This document shows positions 8,910-15,873 of a stretch of 35,802 bases of DNA, piece after piece. The stretch comes from an uncultured Chloroflexota bacterium (GTDB lineage Bacteria > Chloroflexota > Chloroflexia > Thermomicrobiales > UBA6265). The notes below the pieces were generated by a model, which saw nothing but the letters and a program-made list of their open reading frames with translations, did not search any database and was not told where the DNA came from. The DNA is taken from the NCBI GenBank assembly GCA_937870845.1, contig CALMZR010000286.1, positions 1 through 35,802 of the forward strand, read 5' to 3'. Every line of letters starts with the position of its first letter. Position 1 is the first letter of the stretch. A program made the position numbers and the translations under genes.

Positions 8910-9025
8910 CGGGACGGGTATCGGGTGAGTGGTGACGCGTTTTGGGCGGCCAGAACCGAGACGAGAAGCTGGCTTCCGACAGTCGTGAGACCGACCCGAC
9001 ACCTGTCAACCGAAACCCGTCACCC
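8904..9025. repeat. Inverted GGGTGACGGG repeats at the ends of two convergent peptidase genes
   Basis: GGGTGACGGG at 8904-8913 and its exact reverse complement CCCGTCACCC at 9016-9025 flank the 96-base gap between the S9 and M20 genes. Each copy includes coding bases of the gene it terminates. The same GGTGACGGGT word recurs at 10211-10220. It could be part of a bidirectional transcription end or of a dispersed repeat. Confidence 0.45.
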
Positions 9026-10187
9026 TCGTGATTGTCTCCACGTACACCCGCGCCTGGGTTACGAGGTCGTCGATGTAGACGGCCTCGTTGGCGCCGTGGG
9101 CGTTTTCGCCGCCGGGGCCGTAGCCGACCGTGTCGATGCCGGCCTGGCGGTAGAAGCGGCCGTCGGTGGCCCCGGCCCAGGCGACGAAGTACTCTGGCTC
9201 CTGACCGGTGACGGCGCGGACGCTGGCCTGGACCGCCTGCACCAGCGGGGAACCATCGTCGGTGATGTTGGCCGGGATGTGGTCGTCCAACGGATCGATA
9301 TCGAGCACGTAGCGAAATGCGGGATCCTCGGCGGCAATGGCATCGAGCGTGGCGACGATCTCGGCGACGGCCGAGTCGCGTGTCTCGCCGGGGATGAGGC
9401 GGCGGTCGATCGAGAAGATGCATTCACCTGGCACCACGTTGTGGGCGACGCCGGCCTGGATGGTGTTGATGCTGATGACCGGCTTGCCGACGGCGGGGTG
9501 GAAGCGGTCGATGTCGCCTTCGAGGGCGAGGATCGCCTTCGCGGCCTTGGCGATGGCGTTGACGCCTGTGACGCGCGCGGCCGCGGTATGGGAGGCGCGG
9601 CCGAGGACCTTCACGTTGACGGCGAGCAACCCCCGCTCGGCGTTGCGGACCTTGAGGTCGCTCTTCTCGCCGATGAGGCAATAGTCCGGCCGAGGGAGAC
9701 GCCCGGCCGCGATCTCGTCCAGGACGTGGAGCGTGCCGTACTTGCCGCCCACTTCCTCGTCGCTGACGACGTGGACCTGAGCGCAGCCTCGCAGCGGCGC
9801 GTCCTTCAGCACCTCGGCAACGTGGAGCATGACGGCGACGGAGCTTTTCATGTCCGAGGCGCCCCGCCCGACGAGCTTGCGGCCGTCATCGGACACGGTC
9901 GGATCGTACGGCCCCGATGTCCAGGACTCCAGGTCGGAGACCGGGACGGTGTCGAGGTGGCCGTTCATGACGATCGTCGGGCCGGAGGCCGGATCTCCGA
10001 TCGTGACAATGACGCTGGGCCGCCCCGGGTCCAGGGCGACCGTCTGGTGGCGAAGCCCGACCTCGTCGCACCAGCGGGCCACATCTTCCATGATGTCGCG
10101 CTCTTCACCGCTGGTGCTGGGGATGGCGATGAGCCGGCTGGCTAGCGCCACGATCGCCTCGCGGCTCACTCGGTCGGACAAGGGCAC
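9006..10187 (-). CDS. M20 family metallopeptidase/deacylase (ArgE/DapE/ACY1 type)
   Basis: The 393-residue protein has the two-metal site pattern of M20 enzymes: H77 and D79 in MNGHLDTVPV, D112 in GRGASDMKSS, and the catalytic/ligand pair E144-E145 in VSDEEVGG. The C-terminal ENAHGANEAVYIDD supplies the last His. Such enzymes remove acyl groups or dipeptide ends from N-acyl amino acids (succinyl-DAP, acetylornithine, acyl-lysine). The exact substrate is not decidable here because no lysine or arginine genes are adjacent. It is the last gene of the minus-strand run from tsaB, but a large stem-loop separates it from darA. Confidence 0.88.
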   Translation of the reverse strand: MPLSDRVSREAIVALASRLIAIPSTSGEERDIMEDVARWCDEVGLRHQTVALDPGRPSVIVTIGDPASGPTIVMNGHLDTVPVSDLESWTSGPYDPTVSDDGRKLVGRGASDMKSSVAVMLHVAEVLKDAPLRGCAQVHVVSDEEVGGKYGTLHVLDEIAAGRLPRPDYCLIGEKSDLKVRNAERGLLAVNVKVLGRASHTAAARVTGVNAIAKAAKAILALEGDIDRFHPAVGKPVISINTIQAGVAHNVVPGECIFSIDRRLIPGETRDSAVAEIVATLDAIAAEDPAFRYVLDIDPLDDHIPANITDDGSPLVQAVQASVRAVTGQEPEYFVAWAGATDGRFYRQAGIDTVGYGPGGENAHGANEAVYIDDLVTQARVYVETITRVTGFG

Positions 10188-10210
10188 TGGCGTTCAGCTC
10201 CTCAACGCAC

Positions 10211-10316
10211 GGTGACGGGTAGCGGGGTGTCAGGGTGACAGGAGATGCACGGCCCGATCAGGGGCAGCGTTGGGACATCCCTCCACGCTTCCCTGACACC
10301 CTGCTACCCAGTCACC
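10211..10316. repeat. Long inverted repeat (about 25-bp stem) between darA and the M20 gene
   Basis: GGTGACGGGTAGCGGGG with the following TGTCAGGG (10211-10235) pairs with CCCTGACACCCTGCTACCC (10291-10309) and then GTCACC (10311-10316). The only irregularities are one G/T position and one unpaired A. The loop is about 55 bases. On the minus strand it directly follows the darA stop and precedes the M20 start, so it could act as a terminator, a processing site or a dispersed element. There is no T-run. Confidence 0.65.
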
Positions 10317-10328
10317 CTGTCACCCTCG

Positions 10329-10658
10329 CTACAAGCGTTCGAACCGCGAGACGTCGATGACGAAGACCACGGCGCCGCCAACTTCGACCTCGAAGTTTTC
10401 GGGCATGTACAGCAGCCCCGGTTCGAGGGCGGGGGAGTAGGGAACCGCGACCTGGGTCCGGCGACGGCAGGTGCGGCGCAGGATCCCCATAACGGCGGGC
10501 ACCTGATCGTCTTCCACACCGATGAGCAGACTGGTGTTGCCGGTGCGCAGGAATGAGCCGGTGGTGCTCACCTTGGTGAAGCGGTGGCCTGCCGCAACCA
10601 ACGCGTCGGTCAGGGTTGGCGTGTCTTCGTCCTGGACAATGGCGACTACGAGCTTCAT
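10329..10658 (-). CDS. darA: Cyclic-di-AMP receptor protein, DarA/PstA family (PII-like)
   Basis: The 109-residue protein aligns by eye along its whole length with Bacillus DarA/PstA. It has the start MKLVVAIVQDED, the ligand-region TKVSTTGSFLRTGNTSLLIGVED, and the end EVEVGGAVVFVIDVSRFERL. The family forms a PII-like trimer that binds the second messenger c-di-AMP in the cytoplasm; its downstream target is poorly known. The ORF track adds 19 residues, but AAGGAGGGG lies 5 bases before the internal ATG at 10658, which fixes the start. It sits between the suhB-like gene and the M20 gene on the same strand. Its presence implies a c-di-AMP cyclase elsewhere in the genome. Confidence 0.92.
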   Translation of the reverse strand: MKLVVAIVQDEDTPTLTDALVAAGHRFTKVSTTGSFLRTGNTSLLIGVEDDQVPAVMGILRRTCRRRTQVAVPYSPALEPGLLYMPENFEVEVGGAVVFVIDVSRFERL

Positions 10659-10772
10659 TGATCCCCTCCTTTCGGGGGCGGCGCGCGGTGGGTTCGCGTC
10701 GCTCCATGGAGGCATCGCCGTGCCGCATGGGCCGCGCCATGATAGCCGATGGGATGCGTGGGGCTCCTTGGA

Positions 10773-11603
10773 TCATGCGCCCAGTTGGATGGTGGCCGGA
10801 GGCGCATCACCGAACGGATGGCGCCCTATCACGGCCAGGAGTTGATCGTGGAGCGAACCGTTGGAGGCGAGGATCTCACGGTCATCAGAGCGATAAACGC
10901 CGCCGGCGAGATCGGACACCGTTCCGCCGGCCTCGACAACCATCAAGGCTCCGGCGGCGACGTCCCACGGCTGTATGCCGCGCTCCCAGTACCCATCCAG
11001 GCGTCCGGCGGCGATGTAGCAAAGGTTGAGCGCGGCGGAGCCGGTCTGCCGAATTGCCTGCACCCGGGTCAGAAAATCGCGCCAAATCTCAGCCTGATGC
11101 GCGCGCCTGGCGAAGTCGTATGAGAACCCAGTGACCAGGATCGAAGAAATCAGCGCATCGGTGTTGGAAACGCGGATCGGGACGCCGTTCAGAAACGCGC
11201 CCTGGCCACGGCGAGCCGTGAACAGCTCGTCGCGCATGGGATCGTACACGACCCCGATCACCGGGATCCCCGACGCTTCGAGCGCGATAGAGACGGCAAA
11301 CGTCGGCAGGCCATGGGCGAAGTTGGTGGTGCCGTCGAGCGGGTCGACGACCCAACGGTAGGTCGACGGCAGCGCCGCCCCGAGACTCCCCTCCTCGCAA
11401 AGCAGCTCGTGGTCCGGGCAGGCCTCGCGCAGACGTCTGGCGATGAGGTCTTCCGCGGCGCGATCCGCGTCCGTGACCAAATCGATGGCCCCCTTGAAGC
11501 GAATCTCGTGCGGCTGGCCGAACCGATCGCGCAAGATGGCGCCGGCTTCTCTTGCCGTCTCCTCGGCGTGTCGCGCGTACTCGTCCAGAATCGTCGCGTC
11601 CAT
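10773..11603 (-). CDS. Inositol monophosphatase family protein (SuhB-like)
   Basis: The 276-residue protein carries the Mg2+-dependent phosphatase signatures of the IMPase superfamily. These are DLVTDADRAAE, the metal ligands E70-E71 in LLCEEGSLG, WVVDPLDGTTNFAHG (D87/D90), and IQPWDVAAGALMVVEAGG near the C-terminus. Members hydrolyse inositol-1-phosphate, fructose-1,6-bisphosphate, histidinol phosphate or 3',5'-PAP; specificity cannot be read here. It begins 28 bases after tsaD with GGGGAGGGG just before the ATG, so it is probably cotranscribed with tsaD. E. coli SuhB also has an RNA-related role, but that is only an analogy. Confidence 0.9.
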   Translation of the reverse strand: MDATILDEYARHAEETAREAGAILRDRFGQPHEIRFKGAIDLVTDADRAAEDLIARRLREACPDHELLCEEGSLGAALPSTYRWVVDPLDGTTNFAHGLPTFAVSIALEASGIPVIGVVYDPMRDELFTARRGQGAFLNGVPIRVSNTDALISSILVTGFSYDFARRAHQAEIWRDFLTRVQAIRQTGSAALNLCYIAAGRLDGYWERGIQPWDVAAGALMVVEAGGTVSDLAGGVYRSDDREILASNGSLHDQLLAVIGRHPFGDAPPATIQLGA

Positions 11604-11631
11604 CCCCTCCCCGCATGTCTTCGCCGTCGAG

Positions 11632-12738
11632 TCAGGCGCTGCCGAGCGGCAGCCGAGGCGCTACGTCGGCTTCCCAGCCCGCAAGATCTCCTCGACGAAT
11701 AACCCACGCGGCGGCCCCGGCGACCATGGCCGCGTTGTCGGTACACCAAGTGAGCCGGGGGAAGCTGACTGCCACGCCGGCGCCGATGCGCTCGCAGACC
11801 TCCTGTTGCAGCCGCTCGCGCAGCAGTGCGTTCGCCGCGACGCCGCCGGCAAGGACGATGGTCCTGGCCCCGAATTCCGCTGCGGCTTGCGCCGTCTTGG
11901 CCGCCAGAGGCTCGACGATGGCGATCTGGAACGACGCGGCGAGGTCGGCAATCGGTGTATCGGGGCGGTACGCGGGCGGCACGTGCTCCCGAAATGGCCC
12001 GGAGGGGCCGCCAGGGGAGCCGGCCGCCTCGCGGTCGGCAGCGGGCGCTCGCATCGGTTCGGTCAGCCGCAGCAGCGCGGTCTTGAGCCCGGAGAAGCTG
12101 AAATCGTACGAACCGGGCAGCCAGGCGCGGGGCAGGGCGAATGCCTCGGGATTGCCCGTCTGTGCGGCCTCCTGGATGGCGGGGCCGCCGGGAAACCCGA
12201 GACCCAGCAAGCGGGCGCCCTTGTCGAAGGCCTCTCCCGCCGCGTCGTCCAGCGTGCGTCCCAGGTGGCGGAACCGGCCGTGTCCGCTCATGAGGATCAG
12301 CTCGGTGTGGCCCCCGGAGACAAGCAGGCAGATGAGTGGAAACCCCGGCTCGGGCGGTTCCTGCCCAGATTCGCCGAGCCAGTTGGCGTAGATGTGGGCC
12401 TCGAGGTGGTTGATGCCGACGAGCGGCCGACCCAGCGCGTAGGCCATGGCTTTGGCCACGTTCATGCCGACCACCAGGGCGCCGGCCAGCCCAGGGCCTT
12501 GCGTCACCGCGATGGCGTCGAGGTCGCCGCGCTCGATGCCCGCGTCCCGCAGCGATTGCTCGACGACCGGGATGATGGCGGTGACGTGGCGCCGTGCAGC
12601 CAGCTCGGGCACGACGCCGCCGTGGGCGCGATGCAGCTCGATCTGCGAAGAGACGACCGAGGAAAGCACGCTGCGCCCGTCGCGGACGACGGCAGCGGAA
12701 GTCTCGTCGCACGAGGTTTCGATGCCGAGCACGATCAC
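11632..12738 (-). CDS. tsaD: tRNA N6-adenosine threonylcarbamoyltransferase TsaD
   Basis: This is the catalytic subunit that transfers the threonylcarbamoyl group to A37 of ANN-decoding tRNAs. At 368 residues it shows the N-terminal GIETSCDETSAAVV, ELAARRH, the Fe/metal-binding INHLEAHIYANW (H111, H115), the SGGHTEL phosphate loop, and C-terminal VLAGGVAANALLRE. An extra Pro/Gly-rich stretch of about 20 residues (near APAADREAAGSPGGPSG) lies in the middle compared with the usual form. The GTG start overlaps the rimI stop as GTGA, indicating translational coupling. It works with TsaB (13683) and TsaE (15289), both in this window. A TsaC homologue is not seen here. Confidence 0.97.
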   Translation of the reverse strand: MIVLGIETSCDETSAAVVRDGRSVLSSVVSSQIELHRAHGGVVPELAARRHVTAIIPVVEQSLRDAGIERGDLDAIAVTQGPGLAGALVVGMNVAKAMAYALGRPLVGINHLEAHIYANWLGESGQEPPEPGFPLICLLVSGGHTELILMSGHGRFRHLGRTLDDAAGEAFDKGARLLGLGFPGGPAIQEAAQTGNPEAFALPRAWLPGSYDFSFSGLKTALLRLTEPMRAPAADREAAGSPGGPSGPFREHVPPAYRPDTPIADLAASFQIAIVEPLAAKTAQAAAEFGARTIVLAGGVAANALLRERLQQEVCERIGAGVAVSFPRLTWCTDNAAMVAGAAAWVIRRGDLAGWEADVAPRLPLGSA

Positions 12739-13505
12739 GGCGCAACCGTCTGCGACATTGGCCCTTCAAACGGGACGAGGTCTCCGGCCAGGATTCTTTC
12801 GCCGAGCCGACGCTGGAGATCACCGCGGCGCGCCTCGATGATGGCGCGAAATTCGTGGTCGTCGAGCGCCGGAGACCACATGATCAGCGCGTCTTCGTTG
12901 TTATCGCTGTAGTAACGCTTCCGGGAGCCGCGCACCGAAAAGCCGTACTTGCGATACAGGGCCTGCGCGGCCACGTTCGAGACGCGAACCTCGAGCGTCA
13001 ACCACCTGGCGCCGCGGGCAATGGCCACGTCGGCCATGCACAGCAGCAGCAGTTCGCCGAGCCCGCGGCCGCGATGACCGGGATCGATACCGATGGTGGT
13101 GATGTGCGCCTCGTCGAATGCCAGCCACATGCCGGCGAACCCGATGAGTGACACGGGCTCGTGCCCGTTTGGTTCCTGGCGGCGACCGAGGACGATCGGG
13201 AACAACGAGCGCCGGGGCAATGCCTTGGCTGAGGCGTTCCTGACAACCTGGATGTGCTCTGCGCCGATGCCATTCTTCGCCACGTGAACGCTGCCTTCAA
13301 CGGCGCGCACCACGACATAGACGTTCTGCGCCGGGTTTTGCAGTTCGCGGCGGTAGGCGGAAGAGGGCCAGGGGTTTGGAAAGCAGCGTCGCTCCACTCG
13401 GCTGACGTCGGACACGTCGGCCTGGGTCATGAGGTCCAGTCGGTACGTCGGTTCGCCTGCTTCCACGATGGCCGTGCCAGCGTGATGGCGCCGCTGGGTG
13501 ATCAT
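12735..13505 (-). CDS. rimI: Ribosomal-protein-alanine N-acetyltransferase RimI, long form
   Basis: This is a GNAT fold protein with the N-terminal RRCFPNPWPSSAYRREL signature of RimI, HITTIGIDPGHRGRGLGELLL (acetyl-CoA binding RGRGLG) and NVAAQALYRKYGF. It sits between tsaB and tsaD as in many bacteria. At 256 residues it is about 100 longer than E. coli RimI. About 45 extra residues (VAKNGIGAEH to EPNGHEPVSL) are inserted between beta strands ahead of the acetyl-CoA site. A further tail of about 40 residues ends PMSQTVAP. No ribosome-binding site is obvious before the ATG at 13505. Acetylation of ribosomal protein S18 is inferred from the family and gene neighbourhood. Confidence 0.9.
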   Translation of the reverse strand: MITQRRHHAGTAIVEAGEPTYRLDLMTQADVSDVSRVERRCFPNPWPSSAYRRELQNPAQNVYVVVRAVEGSVHVAKNGIGAEHIQVVRNASAKALPRRSLFPIVLGRRQEPNGHEPVSLIGFAGMWLAFDEAHITTIGIDPGHRGRGLGELLLLCMADVAIARGARWLTLEVRVSNVAAQALYRKYGFSVRGSRKRYYSDNNEDALIMWSPALDDHEFRAIIEARRGDLQRRLGERILAGDLVPFEGPMSQTVAP

Positions 13506-13575
13506 GGCGTGGACGGTAGCATCCGGCGGCGTTGCGGGGCAAACCGGGAGTCGCGAAAGCGATCTACTCTCTACT

Positions 13576-13655
13576 CCGTCATTCCGAGCGGAGCAAGGAA
13601 CCTCGGCGCCGAAGGCGGCGCCGTTCCATGCAGCCGAGATTCCTCCTTATGACGG
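13576..13655. repeat. Dispersed imperfect palindromic repeat, copy B, inside the tsaB-rimI gap
   Basis: The left arm CCGTCATTCCGAGCGGAGCA followed by AGGAACCTCGGC (13576-13607) and the right arm GCCGAGATTCCTCC...ATGACGG (13633-13655) are imperfect reverse complements. Nested inside is a perfect 8-bp hairpin, CGGCGCCG-AAGG-CGGCGCCG (13604-13623). It occupies about half of the 177-base gap between tsaB and rimI, and the left arm matches copies A and C. Confidence 0.75.
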
Positions 13656-13682
13656 CCGGACAGGATGGTTGCCGGAACGGCG

Positions 13683-14369
13683 CTACCGAGAAGAATAAAT
13701 TGGCTCCAGCGCCGTGGCGTCGTCGGGCTGGCCGGCCAGCCAGCGCCTCCAGCCCAACTCGGCCAGGCTTGCCGGGTTGCGCCATCGCAGCGTCGCGGGG
13801 GGAACGATCGCGCCGGCTATGCCGGAGAGCGTCTCGATCTGATCAGTGTCGAGCTCGCCGGTGACGATGACGCTGCCGGATAATGCCAGCTCGTCGGCCA
13901 GCTCCAAGATCGTGCCATTGCGCGGAGGCCGCGTCTCGGTGATGCCGGCGCCCTCCGCCCGAACGTGCGCCCACACCAGGCGGCCGCGGCCGGCAGCGAC
14001 TGCTGCAACGAGTGGCCGACCGCATGAGACAAACGGCAGGGCGGCGGCTTCGAGGGTGGAGATGCCGAGCAAGGGCGCGCCGGTCGCCAGGTGAAAGCCC
14101 TTGGCGACGCCGATGCCGACGCGCAAGCCGGTGAAGGCGCCCGGCCCGATGGCGACGGCGATGGCGGCGATATCGAGTGGGGCGAGTCCGTCGGCGTCGA
14201 GGAGATGGTGGATCTCCACGAGCAATGTCGTCGTGTGCGACCGGTTCGCCGGCCACGAGCGGCTCGACAGGCGCTGGCCGTCGTACCATGCGATGCCGCC
14301 CTGAGCGCTCGAGGTATCGATAGCCAGGATCGGTCCTCGCTGCGTTGGCGATAGTGCGGCGTCCGACAT
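13683..14369 (-). CDS. tsaB: tRNA t6A biosynthesis protein TsaB
   Basis: A TsaD paralogue that forms the TsaB-TsaD(-TsaE) complex for tRNA t6A37 formation. The 228-residue protein shows ILAIDTSSAQGGIAWYD, the NRSHTTTLLVEI segment, and IAVAIGPGAFTGLRVGIGVAKG, the diagnostic TsaB/YeaZ motif. Its length is typical. It is the first gene of the minus-strand run and diverges from the creatininase-family gene. The gap to rimI is 177 bases and holds repeat copy B, unusual for an otherwise tight cluster. The ATG at 14369 has only a weak upstream GAGCAGGG. Confidence 0.94.
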   Translation of the reverse strand: MSDAALSPTQRGPILAIDTSSAQGGIAWYDGQRLSSRSWPANRSHTTTLLVEIHHLLDADGLAPLDIAAIAVAIGPGAFTGLRVGIGVAKGFHLATGAPLLGISTLEAAALPFVSCGRPLVAAVAAGRGRLVWAHVRAEGAGITETRPPRNGTILELADELALSGSVIVTGELDTDQIETLSGIAGAIVPPATLRWRNPASLAELGWRRWLAGQPDDATALEPIYSSR

Positions 14370-14494
14370 GCCCTGCTCGCGAAGCGCGATCCGTGAGGAA
14401 TCCCCGCGGGCAGTCTACCCGAGGCGCCGATCGCGACATCCGCCGTCATACTGCGAAGCATGGAGCGTGTCGAGTTTGGAGAAGGAGATTGGCC

Positions 14495-15301
14495 GTGTTG
14501 CTGCGGGCCGCGAGCGGGAGGAAAGTGCTCTGGCAGGAGATGCTGCGCCACGAGCTGCTGGATGCGTCAGAGGACCGGCCGGTGGTGATCGTACCGGTGG
14601 GATCGGTTGAGCAGCACGGGCCGCACTGCCCCCAGGACGTGGATATCAGCATCCCGTACCACCTCTCGCTGCGCGCGGCAGAGGCGATCGAGGAGTTCCC
14701 GGTGCTCGTGGCGCCGCCCGTCTCCTTCGGGTTTACCCACTACAACATGGGTGAGGTCGGCACGATCACGCTGAGTCTGGAGACGTTCATCGCCGTGCTG
14801 TGCGACGTGTCGCGCTCGATCTGGGCCAACGGGTTCGAGCGGATCATCCTCCTCAACGGGCACGGCGGCAACCAGCAGCCGACCTGGAGCGCCGCGGTGA
14901 AACTCGCCGCAGAGGACGTCTGGCCACTGGCCTTGACCTACTGGACCATGGCTTCGGACGAGCTGGCCGCCTGGAGCGAAGCCGACGAGGGGAGCATCGG
15001 GCACGGAGGGGAGTGGGAAACGAGCCTCCAGCTCTTTCTGCGACCGGAGTTGGTCGACATGTCGCGGGCGGTCAAGGACGAGTGGCGCCTCAAGTTCGGG
15101 GCGGAGGTCGGCCGCTACGCCACGTTTCCAGAGCGGCGGCGGGAGATGAGGCACGGGGTGATGGGGGATCCGTTCGCGGCATCGGCGGAGAAGGGGAGGC
15201 GGCTCTTCTCAGTCTTGTTGGAGCGGCTGGTCGCACTCTGTCGGGAGTATCACGACATCGAACCACCGCGCTACCGGGAGTTCGGCAGTCATTGTCCCTG
15301 A
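14495..15301 (+). CDS. Creatininase-family amidohydrolase
   Basis: The 268-residue protein shows the creatininase-family metal-site sequence. VIVPVGSVEQHGPHCPQDVDI gives the Glu, His and Asp ligands, ILLNGHGGNQ the second His cluster, and IGHGGEWETSLQLFL the last Glu/His region. Members cleave cyclic amides (creatinine), formamides, or precursors in redox-cofactor and F420-type pathways; the substrate here is unknown. The ORF track begins at 14345. I place the start at GTG 14495 because AAGGAG (14482-14487) lies 7 bases upstream and homology begins soon after. It is flanked by tsaB (divergent) and tsaE (convergent, 13-base overlap). Confidence 0.88.
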   Translation: MLLRAASGRKVLWQEMLRHELLDASEDRPVVIVPVGSVEQHGPHCPQDVDISIPYHLSLRAAEAIEEFPVLVAPPVSFGFTHYNMGEVGTITLSLETFIAVLCDVSRSIWANGFERIILLNGHGGNQQPTWSAAVKLAAEDVWPLALTYWTMASDELAAWSEADEGSIGHGGEWETSLQLFLRPELVDMSRAVKDEWRLKFGAEVGRYATFPERRREMRHGVMGDPFAASAEKGRRLFSVLLERLVALCREYHDIEPPRYREFGSHCP

Positions 15302-15873
15302 TGGCCGCCGTTGGCGGCGTTGACGGCATCGAAACGTCTGCGCAGATCCGCAAACCGCGGCGACCAGGTCTCGTCATTCGGCGACGGCGCCATTCGGAGC
15401 TGGCGGCGATCCTCCCCGATAGCGGTGATCTCGACAAGGAGATACCGTTCGGGCAGCGACCCAGAAGCTCGTTCCGGCCATTCAATCACGGTGACGCCGT
15501 CCATTCGGGAGATGTAGTCCTCGTATCCGATCGACGCGAGTTCGTCGACGCCCTGGAGCCGGTAGAGGTCGAGGTGGTAAAGCTTCGTCACCGGGGCGAG
15601 CAAGCCGCCGTCGTACTCGTTGACAAGGGCGAAGGAGGGACTCGACACGACGTCGATCACGCGCAGGGCCGCAGCGATTCCCTTGACGAGCGTCGTCTTG
15701 CCCGCGCCGAGGTCGCCGTGGAGCAGCACAACGTCTCCATCGCGGAGCCAATCGGCCAGTGCGGCGCCAAGCGCCGCGGTGTGGGCCGGGTTCTCGGAGA
15801 TGACGTTGAGCGTTGGCGCAGTCACACCGCGTCGAACCGTGGTCGGGTCACGGGGCCGCATCCTCGCTTGCAT
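15289..15873 (-). CDS. tsaE: tRNA t6A biosynthesis ATPase TsaE
   Basis: This is the P-loop ATPase that drives turnover of the TsaB-TsaD complex. The Walker A motif GDLGAGKTT lies near residues 50-60, followed by SSPSFALVNEYDG, the YHLDLYRLQGVDELASIGYEDY signature and VIEWPER, all diagnostic of TsaE/YjeE. The first ATG (15873) overlaps the upstream TolB-propeller gene by 26 bases. ATG 15861 and GTG 15825 are alternatives, and none has a convincing ribosome-binding site, so translational coupling is likely. The C-terminal tail of about 45 residues after LLVEI is longer than in E. coli. It is separated from tsaB/tsaD by the creatininase gene on the other strand. Confidence 0.95.
   Translation of the reverse strand: MQARMRPRDPTTVRRGVTAPTLNVISENPAHTAALGAALADWLRDGDVVLLHGDLGAGKTTLVKGIAAALRVIDVVSSPSFALVNEYDGGLLAPVTKLYHLDLYRLQGVDELASIGYEDYISRMDGVTVIEWPERASGSLPERYLLVEITAIGEDRRQLRMAPSPNDETWSPRFADLRRRFDAVNAANGGHQGQ

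Noticed and set aside
11258-12823. Long minus-strand 521-residue ORF over tsaD and suhB
   Set aside because: It is Arg/Ala/Gly-rich shadow translation of two clear genes in other frames, a usual effect of high GC.
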